Notes: generated by a model from the sequence alone, not told the origin. Counted from the first letter of the stretch, positions 7,834-17,162 are shown. The stretch: 28,196 nucleotides of DNA from Planctomycetota bacterium (GCA_030740295.1 JASLXP010000084.1:1-28196), one strand, 5' to 3'. Translations and numbers: made by a program.

Positions 7834-10167
7834 ATGGCTCATCTTCTTTTTCTCCTGATATTTCTCCCGGCAACCGCAGAAAATAACATGACTGTTACCC
7901 CCAATGGATTCCCCGGCACAGTTACTCTTGGTCAAGAGAACGGTCGTATCCAGGTTCGACGTGATGGTCAGCCCATCACATCATCCGCCTACTGCAATTG
8001 CATATTGGGCCCGCACTGGCACGAATGGACGGATCATTTCATCCGCAGCGGCGTCCGGATTTACTATCTCAACCTCTCTCGTGACGGTGGCGGTTCTCGC
8101 TTCTGGCGCGGCGAAGACGACTACGGTGATCCGAATCCTGATGACAAGGGCCTGACGATTGAACGGCAGGCGGAACACATTCTGGCACAGCGAAAGGATG
8201 CGCTCTTTGTCGTCAGGTTCGGCACGAAGGTGCCGCCGAAGTGGGCAAAGGATAATCCTGGACATATGCAGACCGATTCGGATGGGAATCTGTTCCACGA
8301 GGCGTCGTATGCATCGGAGAAATATCTCGCGGGGCTGCCGGCAAGCTTCAAGAGCATCATCTCATATTGCGAGTCGCGGCCCTGGGGCAAACAGGTCATC
8401 GGCTACATGGTCTTCCCGCATGGCGAAGGCATCACGCCCCTCAGCCTGGGTGGAAATTTCTATGACCGAAGCGAAGCCAACCACCAGGCTTGGCGGCAGT
8501 GGCTGAAGAAGAAGTATCGAAACGCGGCCGCACTCCAAAGATCCTGGGGCGACAAGTCTGCAAAACTGACCACCGTTGAAGTGCCGACCGACGACATGCT
8601 GCGTCAGAAGGTCGAATCCGTGCGGCACTGGCCAGCCGCTTCGGAGATGGCGATGGAGCGCGACTATGCGCTGTTCATGCGCGATTACTTCGGCCGCTGG
8701 ATAAACACGATTTTCGAGGGACTGGCAGATGCAACCAGAAGCAGAAAAGTCTTGCTCGGCATCGACGCCCTCAAACAGCCACTTATCGGCTGGCAGCACA
8801 ACGAGGCTTTCTTCGGCACCGGCAAAGGGCCGGACACGCTCTCGATGTTCCTGAGCAGCGGCTCCATCGGTGTGAAAGACCTGATCGACCATCCTTCGCT
8901 CGACGGCCTGATCACCCCGGCCGATTACCACGCGCGCGGGCCTGGATACGGTTTTGAAGGCGAAGGGCTAAGCGATTCGATGGCACTGCGGAAGAAGCTG
9001 CTGCTCATCGAAAACGATGCCCGCACATTTCTGAGCGGAGAAAGCCCGGGAAGCCGTCGTCCGCCCCTGGGATCGTTCATGAATCTCGGCGAAGTGAAGG
9101 CCGGCCTCTTTCGTAATACTGCCCTCGCGCTGTCACGCAACCTGCATCACTACTGGATGGACATCGCCGGCGGGTTCTTCAACTCCGATGAGATCCAGTC
9201 AATCGTCAGAAGGGACAAGAAAGTTCTCGAAGCCGGCATGAACTGGCCACATCGCGAAACAGAGCACGCTATTGCCTTTGTCATCGACGACGAAGCCCCG
9301 CTCTATGGCAATTTCACCACCGGCTTCCACAACCTCGCACTCATTCGACAGCGAATCGACGGACTGGCGCTTTCAGGCATTCCCTACCGCATCTATCTGC
9401 TGAGCGATCTCGAACGGAACGATTTCCCGTCCTACCGTTGCTACTTCTTCCCCAACCTTTTCAAGGTGGATGACCGCATCATCGCTCTCCTCAGAAAGAA
9501 GATTTTCCATAACGGCAGCCTGGCCATTTTTGGCCCGGCCACAGGCATCACCGATGGCAAGACAGTCTCTGCAGAACGCGCCGAGCAACTCCTGGGCATC
9601 CCAATGGAAATGCACGAGCGCACTTGTTCCCGCCGCATCCGGCTCCGAGATCGAACCCACCCCGCTCTCGAGTCAGACAACATGCCCCCGCTCTTTGGCG
9701 ACACCTACATGTATGGCCCCGTCCTCGCTCCCGATCCCGTACGGCTTGCCAAGACCGATTGCCAGATTCTGGGCGATGCGGTCTTTTCGTTCTACATCAA
9801 CACCGCAGGGCTGGCCTTGAAGGAATTCGGACGAGGCGCTTCGGGCAACGGAAAGAAAGGCGGCCGCACCCGGAACGATTACGCAGTCGTTTTCGCTGGA
9901 GCTCTCCCCTTGCCGCCACAGGTGTTGAAATCCCTTGCCCGCTATGGAGGCTGCAACGTGTGGTGCGAGAAAGACGCGGTCGTCTCCGCCAGCGACACCA
10001 TCGCCTCCATACACCTCACCGAGCCGGGGCGCACAGAACTGCGCCTGCCCGGCCGCTATCGCAAGGTCATTGATGCCGCCACTGGCAAGGTCACCGGCCG
10101 AGGAATCAGCCGAATCATCTTGCGGCCAAAGCCACCGGAGACCAGAGTCTTCCTGTTGGAGAAGTAG
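7834..10167 (+). CDS. Secreted GH42-like (clan GH-A) glycoside hydrolase
   Basis: 777 residues beginning with a signal peptide (HLLFLLIFLPATA, cleavage near residue 15). Residues about 30-420 fit a GH-A TIM barrel of the beta-galactosidase GH42-like type. Supporting points are an ALQRSWGD segment typical of GH42 N-domains, FPHGEG with Glu198 as the probable acid/base, SLDGLITPADYHARGPG, and LLIENDARTF with Glu393 as the probable nucleophile. Residues about 480-610 (AIAFVIDDEAPLYG through LAIFGPATG) resemble the glutamine-amidotransferase-like trimerisation domain of GH42, and the C-terminal approximately 130 residues a beta domain. It is far from canonical GH42 sequences, so substrate specificity should be left open. 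The two ceramidase-like genes just upstream suggest a shared regulon. Confidence 0.75.
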   Translation: MAHLLFLLIFLPATAENNMTVTPNGFPGTVTLGQENGRIQVRRDGQPITSSAYCNCILGPHWHEWTDHFIRSGVRIYYLNLSRDGGGSRFWRGEDDYGDPNPDDKGLTIERQAEHILAQRKDALFVVRFGTKVPPKWAKDNPGHMQTDSDGNLFHEASYASEKYLAGLPASFKSIISYCESRPWGKQVIGYMVFPHGEGITPLSLGGNFYDRSEANHQAWRQWLKKKYRNAAALQRSWGDKSAKLTTVEVPTDDMLRQKVESVRHWPAASEMAMERDYALFMRDYFGRWINTIFEGLADATRSRKVLLGIDALKQPLIGWQHNEAFFGTGKGPDTLSMFLSSGSIGVKDLIDHPSLDGLITPADYHARGPGYGFEGEGLSDSMALRKKLLLIENDARTFLSGESPGSRRPPLGSFMNLGEVKAGLFRNTALALSRNLHHYWMDIAGGFFNSDEIQSIVRRDKKVLEAGMNWPHRETEHAIAFVIDDEAPLYGNFTTGFHNLALIRQRIDGLALSGIPYRIYLLSDLERNDFPSYRCYFFPNLFKVDDRIIALLRKKIFHNGSLAIFGPATGITDGKTVSAERAEQLLGIPMEMHERTCSRRIRLRDRTHPALESDNMPPLFGDTYMYGPVLAPDPVRLAKTDCQILGDAVFSFYINTAGLALKEFGRGASGNGKKGGRTRNDYAVVFAGALPLPPQVLKSLARYGGCNVWCEKDAVVSASDTIASIHLTEPGRTELRLPGRYRKVIDAATGKVTGRGISRIILRPKPPETRVFLLEK

Positions 10168-10571
10168 GGCCGGTCTCAGGTACGTAATTAAAGTGCAAAC
10201 GACCACCAGGGCGCACGTTGTTCATCGGTATCTGATTCATTTAATTCATTCAAGATCTGACCCCAAGTGGACTCTTGCTGCGAGGCAATGCAAGCAAAGT
10301 GGAAGCTGAGACCAGCAGATGCCTGCGAGCCGGCTCAGAGTCAGGTGGATTCATCCTGAGTACAGCCTGTCCATCGCTCCCATGGTGCCGCGGGAAAGCG
10401 TCAGGCCGATGGCTGAAGTGGTGCGAGAGTTTCAGCCATGGAAGTCGTGTAGTGAATTAATTTCAGTGTTGGGAAAATTTCGGGAAAATGTTGAACCACA
10501 AGTTCCATTTGGAACAATAACCGCTAGGTAATCCTCCTATTCGGTTCCGTTTGGGTTAATGTAGCTGAATC
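10168..10571. other. Intergenic region before the pseudopilin cluster, no gene seen
   Basis: About 400 bases between the GH42-like gene and the Flp-like gene. Short frames at 10275-10531 have no recognisable content. A small inverted repeat GTTCC-ATTT-GGAAC lies at 10502-10515, about 57 bases before the pilin ATG. It could be an operator, but nothing else supports that. No clear promoter or terminator was recognised. Confidence 0.4.
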
Positions 10572-10814
10572 ATGAAAAAGAAATGTAGCCAGGTACCGGC
10601 CTCAACGAAGGATGAGATTCAGGATCGTCAGGCTTTCGATGCGACTGAAGACGGGAAAGCCAACGAGCCTGAGAAGGGGCAAGCAGCCGTTGAATACATT
10701 CTCGTAGTCTCCGTGGTCCTAGTGGGCCTGATGCCTATCTTTGAAACGCTGATAGCAACTCTTCAGGGCCTGTATCACGACCTGACTTCAATCCTGATGA
10801 TGCCACTGCCTTGA
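10572..10814 (+). CDS. Flp/type IVb pilin-like protein
   Basis: 80 residues. A hydrophilic 36-residue leader ends in EKG, followed by QAAVEYILVVSVVLVGLMPIF. This fits the Flp-family prepilin peptidase site: cleavage after Gly36, Glu41 at mature position +5, Tyr42 at +6, then one hydrophobic helix. The mature part of 44 residues is close to typical Flp pilins, while the leader is longer than the usual 10-20 residues. The protein would be held in the inner membrane and, if it assembles, would form a thin pilus or pseudopilus. It opens a plus-strand series of four proteins with the same kind of N-terminal signal; the next gene begins 118 nt downstream. There is no obvious Shine-Dalgarno sequence. 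Confidence 0.75.
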   Translation: MKKKCSQVPASTKDEIQDRQAFDATEDGKANEPEKGQAAVEYILVVSVVLVGLMPIFETLIATLQGLYHDLTSILMMPLP

Positions 10815-10932
10815 AAGACAAGAGCTAATAAGGGCTGCCCCCAAGTTTGCGAAACTTCCGCATGGAATCTCCACATCACTGGGGCTGCACAGTAAACGTC
10901 CCCTGACCGTTGGCGCGCATATTGAATTTGAT

Positions 10933-11628
10933 ATGAGAAACCTGGTGCGACTGAATCTCCCCTTTGTAACCAAGTACGATGGCGCTTTCAGTTTTTTGAG
11001 ATCGCCTCAATCACAGGAACGTGAGCGGGGCCAGGCGATGGTCGAATTTGCCATTGTGTTCCCAATCCAGCTTTTCCTTACGCTGGCCGCGCTGCAATTG
11101 GCGCACTTTATGATCGCCAAGCTGGTAGTGAATCACGCCGCCTACGCTTCGGCTCGGGCGGCTCTGGTGATCAGAGAAGGCGTCGATTCGGATGGTAACG
11201 ATTGGCAGGCCCGAGCGAGCGACGCGATCAATCGAGCCGCCATCACCATCTGCTCGCCGATTACCGGAGCCAGCCCCCCGCCTGCCGATTTGCCGGCACA
11301 GGATCCGACACTCACCGTTCCCGGCTGGGACCCCCTCAATCAGGACTGGATTACCCGCTCAAACATTGCAGAAAAGAAAACACGCGTGACCATCCTGGAG
11401 CCCACGCTCCCTGGCGGCCACGGTACTACCGTGCGCGTTGCAGTTGAGCATGATTTCGAAGTCATCTTTTTACCGGACTCCACGCTCCTCTCCCTCTGGG
11501 GCAACTTGAGCGCAAATAACCAAAATCAAGTGCCGCTCATGACCGGTAATCGATACGGTACCGCGCCACACGTAACTCTTCGTGAAACTTGTACGCTCGC
11601 CCGAAACTGGGATACCAATCAACCCTGA
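10933..11628 (+). CDS. TadE-like pseudopilin
   Basis: 231 residues. The sequence RERGQAMVEFAIVFPIQLFL contains the TadE-type prepilin motif: cleavage after Gly33, Glu38 at +5, Phe39 at +6, then a hydrophobic helix to about residue 62. The rest (about 165 residues) is extracytoplasmic and rich in Thr/Pro, with a short AAYASARAAL segment that is typical of TadE proteins directly after the helix. TadE and TadF are minor pseudopilins of tight-adherence (Tad) pili, processed by TadV. The ATG at 10933 lacks a strong ribosome binding site. The stop at 11626-11628 is ten bases before the ATG chosen for the next gene, so the pair is almost certainly co-transcribed. Confidence 0.85.
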   Translation: MRNLVRLNLPFVTKYDGAFSFLRSPQSQERERGQAMVEFAIVFPIQLFLTLAALQLAHFMIAKLVVNHAAYASARAALVIREGVDSDGNDWQARASDAINRAAITICSPITGASPPPADLPAQDPTLTVPGWDPLNQDWITRSNIAEKKTRVTILEPTLPGGHGTTVRVAVEHDFEVIFLPDSTLLSLWGNLSANNQNQVPLMTGNRYGTAPHVTLRETCTLARNWDTNQP

Positions 11629-11638
11629 TCCCTGCTCC

Positions 11639-14600
11639 ATGAAAACCACCAAAAACACTTTTCTGCAATGGTTGCTTAAAGGGTTCAGGAAACTTCATTT
11701 GAGTGAAGAGGGCCAGGCGTTGGTGTTTTCTGTAATCAGCGTAATGTTTCTCCTATTCTTCACGATCTCTGTATTTCGAATCGGTTACATCAGCTCGACG
11801 AAGATGAAAGTACAGGGCGTCGCGGATGCCGCGGCCTATTCAATGGCTCTGAATCAGGCAGATGCATTGAGCGCTCTTGCCTGGATTAACGACGGCATCG
11901 CTCAGACGCAATATCACATGTCTCGTTACGCAGTCGAAGTCATCGTAAGAGGGGTGGACCTCGAGTTCGCCAAGCCGACGAGCCCTTACGCCACGAACTC
12001 TTACAAGCTGACCCGCGAGCCGGATCCAAACGTCAATGCCTCCAACGCCCAGACTGCCTACGACAATGCTTATCAGCGGGCACAACAGAACATTCCAGAT
12101 GGCAAGCGACTCATCAAACAGCTCAACGATCTCCAGGAAAAAATTCTTGAGGACACAGCCGCCAAAATCAGGGATGCCGGCGTGGACAAGGAACTCGGAG
12201 CGGCCTTTTCCATGACAGTCGGGCGGTCCGGCCAAAGGGGTGCGGAGCGAGCTGCCATCTTCCCCGATGTTGATGAGCTCGACCCGAACCTGTACGTGGA
12301 AAGGGAAATCGATATGACGCGGTTTGGCATCGCACACGGAGTCGTGCCTTCCATGCATCCGAATGACCAGGGGCTACCACGCTGGACGGACTGGTTCGAC
12401 TCAGGCTTGAGGGGCGTCCCATTTTATTCGAATGGTGTCGCGAACTACAGATACTGGGACTCTGATCGCTCTTTCTCGGTACCAAACGGCAGAGGTGGCA
12501 GAACGTTCGTAGGAGTAATTCGGACCTTCGCCCGGCACGGCAGGATCTACACCCCTTACGCCGCGGGACAGAGAATCAACACCACCTACCTTACCGAAGA
12601 GGTGCCTCCAGGTATGTCCGAAGAGGTGAATCTGGGACGCGGCTATGAAATCGGTGACACGATCCTTGAAGTCGCAAATCTGCACCTCCTCCGGGATCGG
12701 TCCGGGCCGAATGGCCAGCCGCAGCCGGAGAATGCCGGTAACCCGTACATGCTTCCTTTTTACGCCATCGTCAGCGGATCTGAGGTTCTGAAGCCGATCT
12801 ACACGGGGCCGACAATTGAAGGCATAACTTTGTCCTTTTCAGACAACGGTGCCAATCCCGATACGATTACCGACAGCAGAAATGGATTCGTCCGGGCCGG
12901 TTTAGCTCCGGGCCAGACCATCACCGTCACCGGCTCCAGCTCGAACGATGGGACGTATAAGATCCAGGACATCCCAACGCTCGTTAGCAGCGGCATTTCA
13001 TTCGAGGATAACGATCCAGATCCCGATACGATTTCAGACAGCGGTAGCGGCTTCCTGAGTGCGGATTTCGAAGTCGGTCAGCGAATTCGAGTGAAGTATT
13101 CGACCTCCAATAATCGAACCACCACCATCGACCAAATCACCGCTGGCACTATTACACTTCGGGCTGGAGACGATCTGAATGTGGAGGCTGCCGGACGACC
13201 CATCACCATACAACTCTCGCCCTCGAGCGTCACCAGCAGGCGCATCACACTCGATCCCGCTGAAACTCTGACTACCGAGTCGGCAGGGCAACAGGTAAAG
13301 ATCGAAACGAAATTCAGAGGCACCCTGTTCGTGCAGCAAAGAGAGGTGAAAGACAAGTTTGGGGTCACCATCGCCGTCGAAGGAGAATTCATTGGGTCCG
13401 GTACTTTTTTTGGCAGCGAGCTGCGACGTGGTTCTTTAGTCCGAGTGCGTGGGCAACTGTTTCGTGTTTCGCGGATCGTCAATGACGAGGAAGCGTGGGT
13501 TCGCACACCGCCACAATCGCCAGTTGAAGGAATCTCCGGCCTGGAGATCAGCGAGATTCACCGCACTGCAAGTCACACAGAAACTGTTGTCGTGACCAAT
13601 GTGGTGCCGGACAGTTCCAACCCGAATGAGTCAAACGGTACAGTCACGATCGAGTCCCCGGGCCTGCAAAACATTTACTGGATCTGGTTTGAAAATGACG
13701 GCTCAGTAGGGTTCTCGAAGAACCGGACCCCAGGTGAAACCTGGTGGCGAAATCCTGGGGAAAGTCGCCCCAACGATGACTACAGCAATGTGACGAATTA
13801 CTTCCATCGCAGCCACCCCAGGTTCAACTATGGCCGAAAACTTTTCTACAACGATTCCACCGGGCCGAAAGAGGCCTTCAAGCGCATCTACCTGGGCTTT
13901 CATCCGCCCACACCACTCACTCATGTGCAGACCCGCGCGCCCTGTTGGGATTCGAGAGAAATTCGAGTCTCCGAAGAAGCGCCTGGCAAATCACCAATGC
14001 TTGGCCCAACGGGTTACATCGTGCATCCCAGCAAAGATCAGGTCATTCCTTGCCCCACTTGCGGAGGACGTTACGGGCAGGGCGTGGATTATGACGGTGA
14101 CAGATTCACGGATGTGGTTCTATTTGCACGAGACGCCTTCCACCTCAAGGGAACGAACAGGCTTGACGAAGATGACTTCATGGACACGCGCATCTTCAGA
14201 GAGATGAACGAATACGACGCTGTTGACCGCTTCGGAACCCGCCTCGAAGACGATGCCTTCGCCGAGGAGAACGAGGTCTCCTACGGGGAGGAATCCGTGG
14301 AATCGCCGCTCGTCCTGACCGAGGAATTCTTCAAGTGGGGCATCAATGTCGGCGTCTGGATGCCGGATACCGACTTTCGAGTGCTCCCCAGTGGTTGGGA
14401 CCCAACTTGGGGCTTTTTCTGTTTCGCCAGTGCACGGCCCGCGGTCTTTGATGGCGGCCGATGGGTGATCGATTGGGAATTGCTCGCTGACGACCCAGCG
14501 CGCCTGGCTGCCCGGCAGTCCTGGTTGGCCTCCAATTCAAATCATTACCTGACCCAATGGCAGGCCCGGCTCACGCCGACCGGACGGACTATCAAGGATA

Positions 14601-14821
14601 TGGATGCAACCGAAAAAGGATTCGACAAAGGGCTGAACTTGATTCTCGATAAATTGCTCAACAGCGTTCAGACTTATACCCAGACCGGCATCAGCGTTGC
14701 CGATCCACTTTCGAACAAAGTGCAGGGCCTGATAAGAGCGCCTGGACAGACCGGCAATTCGCAAGACAAGCACGGCCTTCAGATCGATGACAAGACTTTG
14801 GATGAGATCACGAACCATTAG
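11639..14821 (+). CDS. Very large TadG-like pseudopilin with inserted repeat modules
   Basis: 1060 residues from the ATG at 11639; an upstream GTG at 11582 overlaps the TadE gene. The N-terminus SEEGQALVFSVISVMFLLFF has the Gly25/Gln26 prepilin-like site and helix of TadG-type proteins but lacks the +5 Glu. The segment QGVADAAAYSMALNQADAL is a TadG/TadE-like feature right after the anchor. Residues about 391-545 contain imperfect copies of a beta module (FSDNGANPDTITDS, FEDNDPDPDTISDS, each followed by a GQ/TV strand and a TIT/RAGD strand), of a type I associate with phage-tail-like and surface proteins. Residues 805-808 form a CPTC half knuckle, closely followed by DYDGDRFTD (from residue 817), which resembles a calcium-binding loop. 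Ordinary TadG proteins are 400-600 residues. The function is probably a surface or tip component. Confidence 0.75.
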   Translation: MKTTKNTFLQWLLKGFRKLHLSEEGQALVFSVISVMFLLFFTISVFRIGYISSTKMKVQGVADAAAYSMALNQADALSALAWINDGIAQTQYHMSRYAVEVIVRGVDLEFAKPTSPYATNSYKLTREPDPNVNASNAQTAYDNAYQRAQQNIPDGKRLIKQLNDLQEKILEDTAAKIRDAGVDKELGAAFSMTVGRSGQRGAERAAIFPDVDELDPNLYVEREIDMTRFGIAHGVVPSMHPNDQGLPRWTDWFDSGLRGVPFYSNGVANYRYWDSDRSFSVPNGRGGRTFVGVIRTFARHGRIYTPYAAGQRINTTYLTEEVPPGMSEEVNLGRGYEIGDTILEVANLHLLRDRSGPNGQPQPENAGNPYMLPFYAIVSGSEVLKPIYTGPTIEGITLSFSDNGANPDTITDSRNGFVRAGLAPGQTITVTGSSSNDGTYKIQDIPTLVSSGISFEDNDPDPDTISDSGSGFLSADFEVGQRIRVKYSTSNNRTTTIDQITAGTITLRAGDDLNVEAAGRPITIQLSPSSVTSRRITLDPAETLTTESAGQQVKIETKFRGTLFVQQREVKDKFGVTIAVEGEFIGSGTFFGSELRRGSLVRVRGQLFRVSRIVNDEEAWVRTPPQSPVEGISGLEISEIHRTASHTETVVVTNVVPDSSNPNESNGTVTIESPGLQNIYWIWFENDGSVGFSKNRTPGETWWRNPGESRPNDDYSNVTNYFHRSHPRFNYGRKLFYNDSTGPKEAFKRIYLGFHPPTPLTHVQTRAPCWDSREIRVSEEAPGKSPMLGPTGYIVHPSKDQVIPCPTCGGRYGQGVDYDGDRFTDVVLFARDAFHLKGTNRLDEDDFMDTRIFREMNEYDAVDRFGTRLEDDAFAEENEVSYGEESVESPLVLTEEFFKWGINVGVWMPDTDFRVLPSGWDPTWGFFCFASARPAVFDGGRWVIDWELLADDPARLAARQSWLASNSNHYLTQWQARLTPTGRTIKDMDATEKGFDKGLNLILDKLLNSVQTYTQTGISVADPLSNKVQGLIRAPGQTGNSQDKHGLQIDDKTLDEITNH
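12811..13300 (+). repeat. Internal repeat modules in the TadG-like protein
   Basis: Two copies of a module of about 55-60 residues lie back to back. They share the pattern I-[ST]-F-[SE]-D-N-x(4)-PDTI-[ST]-DS-x(2)-GF followed by a GQ-x-I/V strand. Two shorter half-modules follow (TITLRAGDDLNVEAAG and RITLDPAETLTTESAG). The identity is at protein level; at DNA level only short blocks such as CCCGATACGATT are shared. Confidence 0.7.
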
Positions 14822-14833
14822 CGGACGCCTCCC

Positions 14834-15646
14834 TTGAAAAGAAATATCCATCACCTGCGAAACAATAAAGGTTCGGCATCGGTTGAGTTCTGCATCACGA
14901 TGCCGCTCTACTTGGGGATTCTGTTAGGCATTCTCTTTTTCGGGCAGGCAACCTTCGTGGACCAGGAAATGAGTCAAGTCTGGAGCTATGCCACCTACAA
15001 TCGCGATTACGCTTCTCCGGTCCTCACAGGTGCCGGAATCAATACGCAACACAAGGCCGTCGGCGGCTATGTACATATCTTGGCCAGGGACAATTCACTT
15101 ACGGTTCAGGCTTCGAAAACCGTAGATGCGACTCGCAGCAATGCGCAGGTAGAGTTTTCAAATTTCAATCAATTGGTTCCGGCTGATGTGCCAGCAGGCG
15201 AGTTTGCTGAATGGGTGGATATGCGATTCAGCTACACCTACCAGCCCGGCTTCCTGCCGCTCGTCTACGGAGATACGCTGTCACAGAAAGAATACATGAC
15301 CTTGAGCAATCGCCAGACGCCGAATCAGGACTTCGGTGGACAACATGGCAGCCACCGTCGCGGCACGAACCTTCGCTTGACTCCGAGGCTTTACAGGGGC
15401 TACCTGCCCTACCGGCAGAAATTCACCGACAATCTGCCCGCCCCGGGCGAGGAATCCGAGCTTTGGAATAATCTCAAAGTCAAAGACATGCTCGAGCTCG
15501 AAAAGGCGTTAAATGGCGGAGCGGGAAGTCAGAACGCGTTCCCACCGGCCGACAATGTAGTCACCGGCTTGGACAACCTCGATCGCCTCCAGCGGTATCC
15601 ACGATGGAATCGGGCATACGTGGAATACTACGGTGAGCAACCGTGA
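14834..15646 (+). CDS. TadE-like pseudopilin (second copy)
   Basis: 270 residues with a TTG start at 14834, 12 bases after the TadG-like stop. No ATG lies upstream of the motif in this frame, and the ribosome binding site is weak. NNKGSASVEFCITMPLYLGI shows the prepilin motif: cleavage after Gly13, Glu18 at +5, Phe19 at +6, then a helix to about residue 38. The remaining 230 residues are extracytoplasmic and unrecognised, including a YQPGFLPLVYGD segment and a basic Tyr/Arg-rich stretch (LRLTPRLYRGYLPYRQK). It is the last member of the pseudopilin series and converges on the minus-strand propeller gene. Confidence 0.75.
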   Translation: MKRNIHHLRNNKGSASVEFCITMPLYLGILLGILFFGQATFVDQEMSQVWSYATYNRDYASPVLTGAGINTQHKAVGGYVHILARDNSLTVQASKTVDATRSNAQVEFSNFNQLVPADVPAGEFAEWVDMRFSYTYQPGFLPLVYGDTLSQKEYMTLSNRQTPNQDFGGQHGSHRRGTNLRLTPRLYRGYLPYRQKFTDNLPAPGEESELWNNLKVKDMLELEKALNGGAGSQNAFPPADNVVTGLDNLDRLQRYPRWNRAYVEYYGEQP

Positions 15647-15666
15647 GGGGCTGCAGCCTGGGGTCT

Positions 15667-15684
15667 GCCCCCATTCATTGGGGC
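15667..15684. terminator. Possible bidirectional terminator hairpin between convergent genes
   Basis: GCCCC and GGGGC flank a short AT-rich loop in the 61-base gap between the stop of the second TadE-like gene and the stop of the minus-strand propeller gene. The stem is only five base pairs and no T-run follows, so this is a weak call based mainly on position. Confidence 0.3.
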
Positions 15685-15707
15685 GTAGGGGAAGGAGCGT
15701 CCGGAAG

Positions 15708-17159
15708 TCAGTCCCGCGCGGGCTGCGTTTCCCAGGCGTAGACTGATGCTCTGTCCAGCACGATTCTTGCCACCAGACGCTTGCCAGGCACTGGCTGAAG
15801 TATCGTGCCATCCCGCCAGGCCACGACCTCGGCAAGGCTGTCACCTGTCAGTGGTACTGCATCGTCAGCACTGCTGCGTCCTGCGATCTCGCCCATATCG
15901 TTTCTCACCTCACGTGCGAAGATTTGCACCTGCACGCAGCCCTGGGGCTCGGTTCTGTAATTGAGCAGCAGTTCACTCGGCTCGCTGAGCTCGCCCAGTT
16001 CCAGATCGAAGTGGCCGCGGGGGTTGGCATGGAATCCGAACAAACGCCACTTCGGCCAGCGCGCGACACCGACGACCCACTCATCGCCTGCAGCGTCCAG
16101 GTGTGTCGCCAACGCATCGTCAACCTTCCACTGCTCGTCCATGTGCCAGGCATGATCGTGCCGGCTGCCGCTGACGTAGAACCAATGCTCATCCCCGACC
16201 TCGACAGGGCAGGATGTGCCCCAGATCCAGCCGGCGTTCCAAGGCTGAGAGCCATGCGGGATGAAACTCTTTCGGCCGGGCACGTGCAGCCAGCGGTCGC
16301 CGGGCTGAGCCTGGTATGCCAGGGTGATGTCAGAGGTGCCGAAGATCGCGTAATTCTCCGGCTGCATCGACAGGGGTAACGTATGCCAGAAGTTGTCGAG
16401 CAGCGCGACAGTCCCTGATCCGGCCGGCAGGAGGCCGAGGCTGTAGTAGTCGCAACTGTTGCACCCCCTTGTTACCGCGGCGACGTCGTCGAACTCGTCC
16501 GGAACCAGCGCACAGACCGGGTCGCCCCAGTTGCCGTTCCGCAGGTCGGCCGTCCAGATCGAGCGTCTGGTGATGCCGTTCATGCGCCTCACGAACTTCA
16601 TGGCACAGATCCCGCGCTGCTGTTGCGGGTGGTAAGCGCTTCTGATCGTATCGCCCGAGTACCACCGTGCCCTGTCTGAGTCCAACTCCCAATGCAGTCC
16701 GTCAGGTGAATGGGCTGTGTAGAAGCAACCTGTTGTGCCCTGTGGGTTCGCAAACTCCCCGCCGCGACGGTAGCCCGTGGCGCGGTAACGGTGGCTCGGT
16801 TCGGCCTTCGGATCGATGAAGACCGAAGGCGATGTCAGACCGAGATCGCAGTAGTTGTTCGGCCACGAGACGTTCTCCACCAGGTCCAGCTCCGGCTTGC
16901 GCCAGGTGAGTCCGTCGTCTGATTCGGCATATCCGACCAGGTTCCCGTCCCTGGAAAGAGTGCGGTTAGGGAACGCCTGGTACCACATGCGATAGATGCC
17001 GCTGTCGTGGAGAACGGTCTTTGCCGTCACCCGGCCGCGGTCGGCGTCGGTCGTGGAGGTGAGCACGGGATCGCACAGGACATCGGCTTCCGTCTGGAAA
17101 AAATTGAGCCGGCCGCATACGTCCGTGATCGCCAGTTGTGTCTCGAACAGGAGTTGCAT
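15708..17159 (-). CDS. Five-bladed beta-propeller protein, GH43/GH32-like
   Basis: 483 residues. Recurring strand signatures (YRMWYQAF, VGYAESDDGLTWRKP, CFYTAHSPDGLHWEL, SIWTADLRNG, WVVGVARWP) are those of the beta-propeller glycosidase-like proteins related to GH32 and GH43, in which YxxSxDGxxW blades repeat. The C-terminal approximately 110 residues look like a small beta-sandwich, as in GH32 proteins. There is no signal peptide. I cannot assign the three acidic catalytic residues with confidence, so the activity is inferred from fold only. The ATG at 17159 is three bases after the stop of the upstream gene (TAG at 17165-17163), indicating translational coupling with the discoidin/TIM-barrel protein. 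Confidence 0.65.
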   Translation of the reverse strand: MQLLFETQLAITDVCGRLNFFQTEADVLCDPVLTSTTDADRGRVTAKTVLHDSGIYRMWYQAFPNRTLSRDGNLVGYAESDDGLTWRKPELDLVENVSWPNNYCDLGLTSPSVFIDPKAEPSHRYRATGYRRGGEFANPQGTTGCFYTAHSPDGLHWELDSDRARWYSGDTIRSAYHPQQQRGICAMKFVRRMNGITRRSIWTADLRNGNWGDPVCALVPDEFDDVAAVTRGCNSCDYYSLGLLPAGSGTVALLDNFWHTLPLSMQPENYAIFGTSDITLAYQAQPGDRWLHVPGRKSFIPHGSQPWNAGWIWGTSCPVEVGDEHWFYVSGSRHDHAWHMDEQWKVDDALATHLDAAGDEWVVGVARWPKWRLFGFHANPRGHFDLELGELSEPSELLLNYRTEPQGCVQVQIFAREVRNDMGEIAGRSSADDAVPLTGDSLAEVVAWRDGTILQPVPGKRLVARIVLDRASVYAWETQPARD

Positions 17160-17162
17160 GGG

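Noticed and set aside
10240..10270. CAAGATCTGACCCC-like string that resembles sequences seen near Y1/REP-associated transposases
   Set aside because: There is no transposase, no paired copy and no palindrome nearby; one short string is not evidence of an element.
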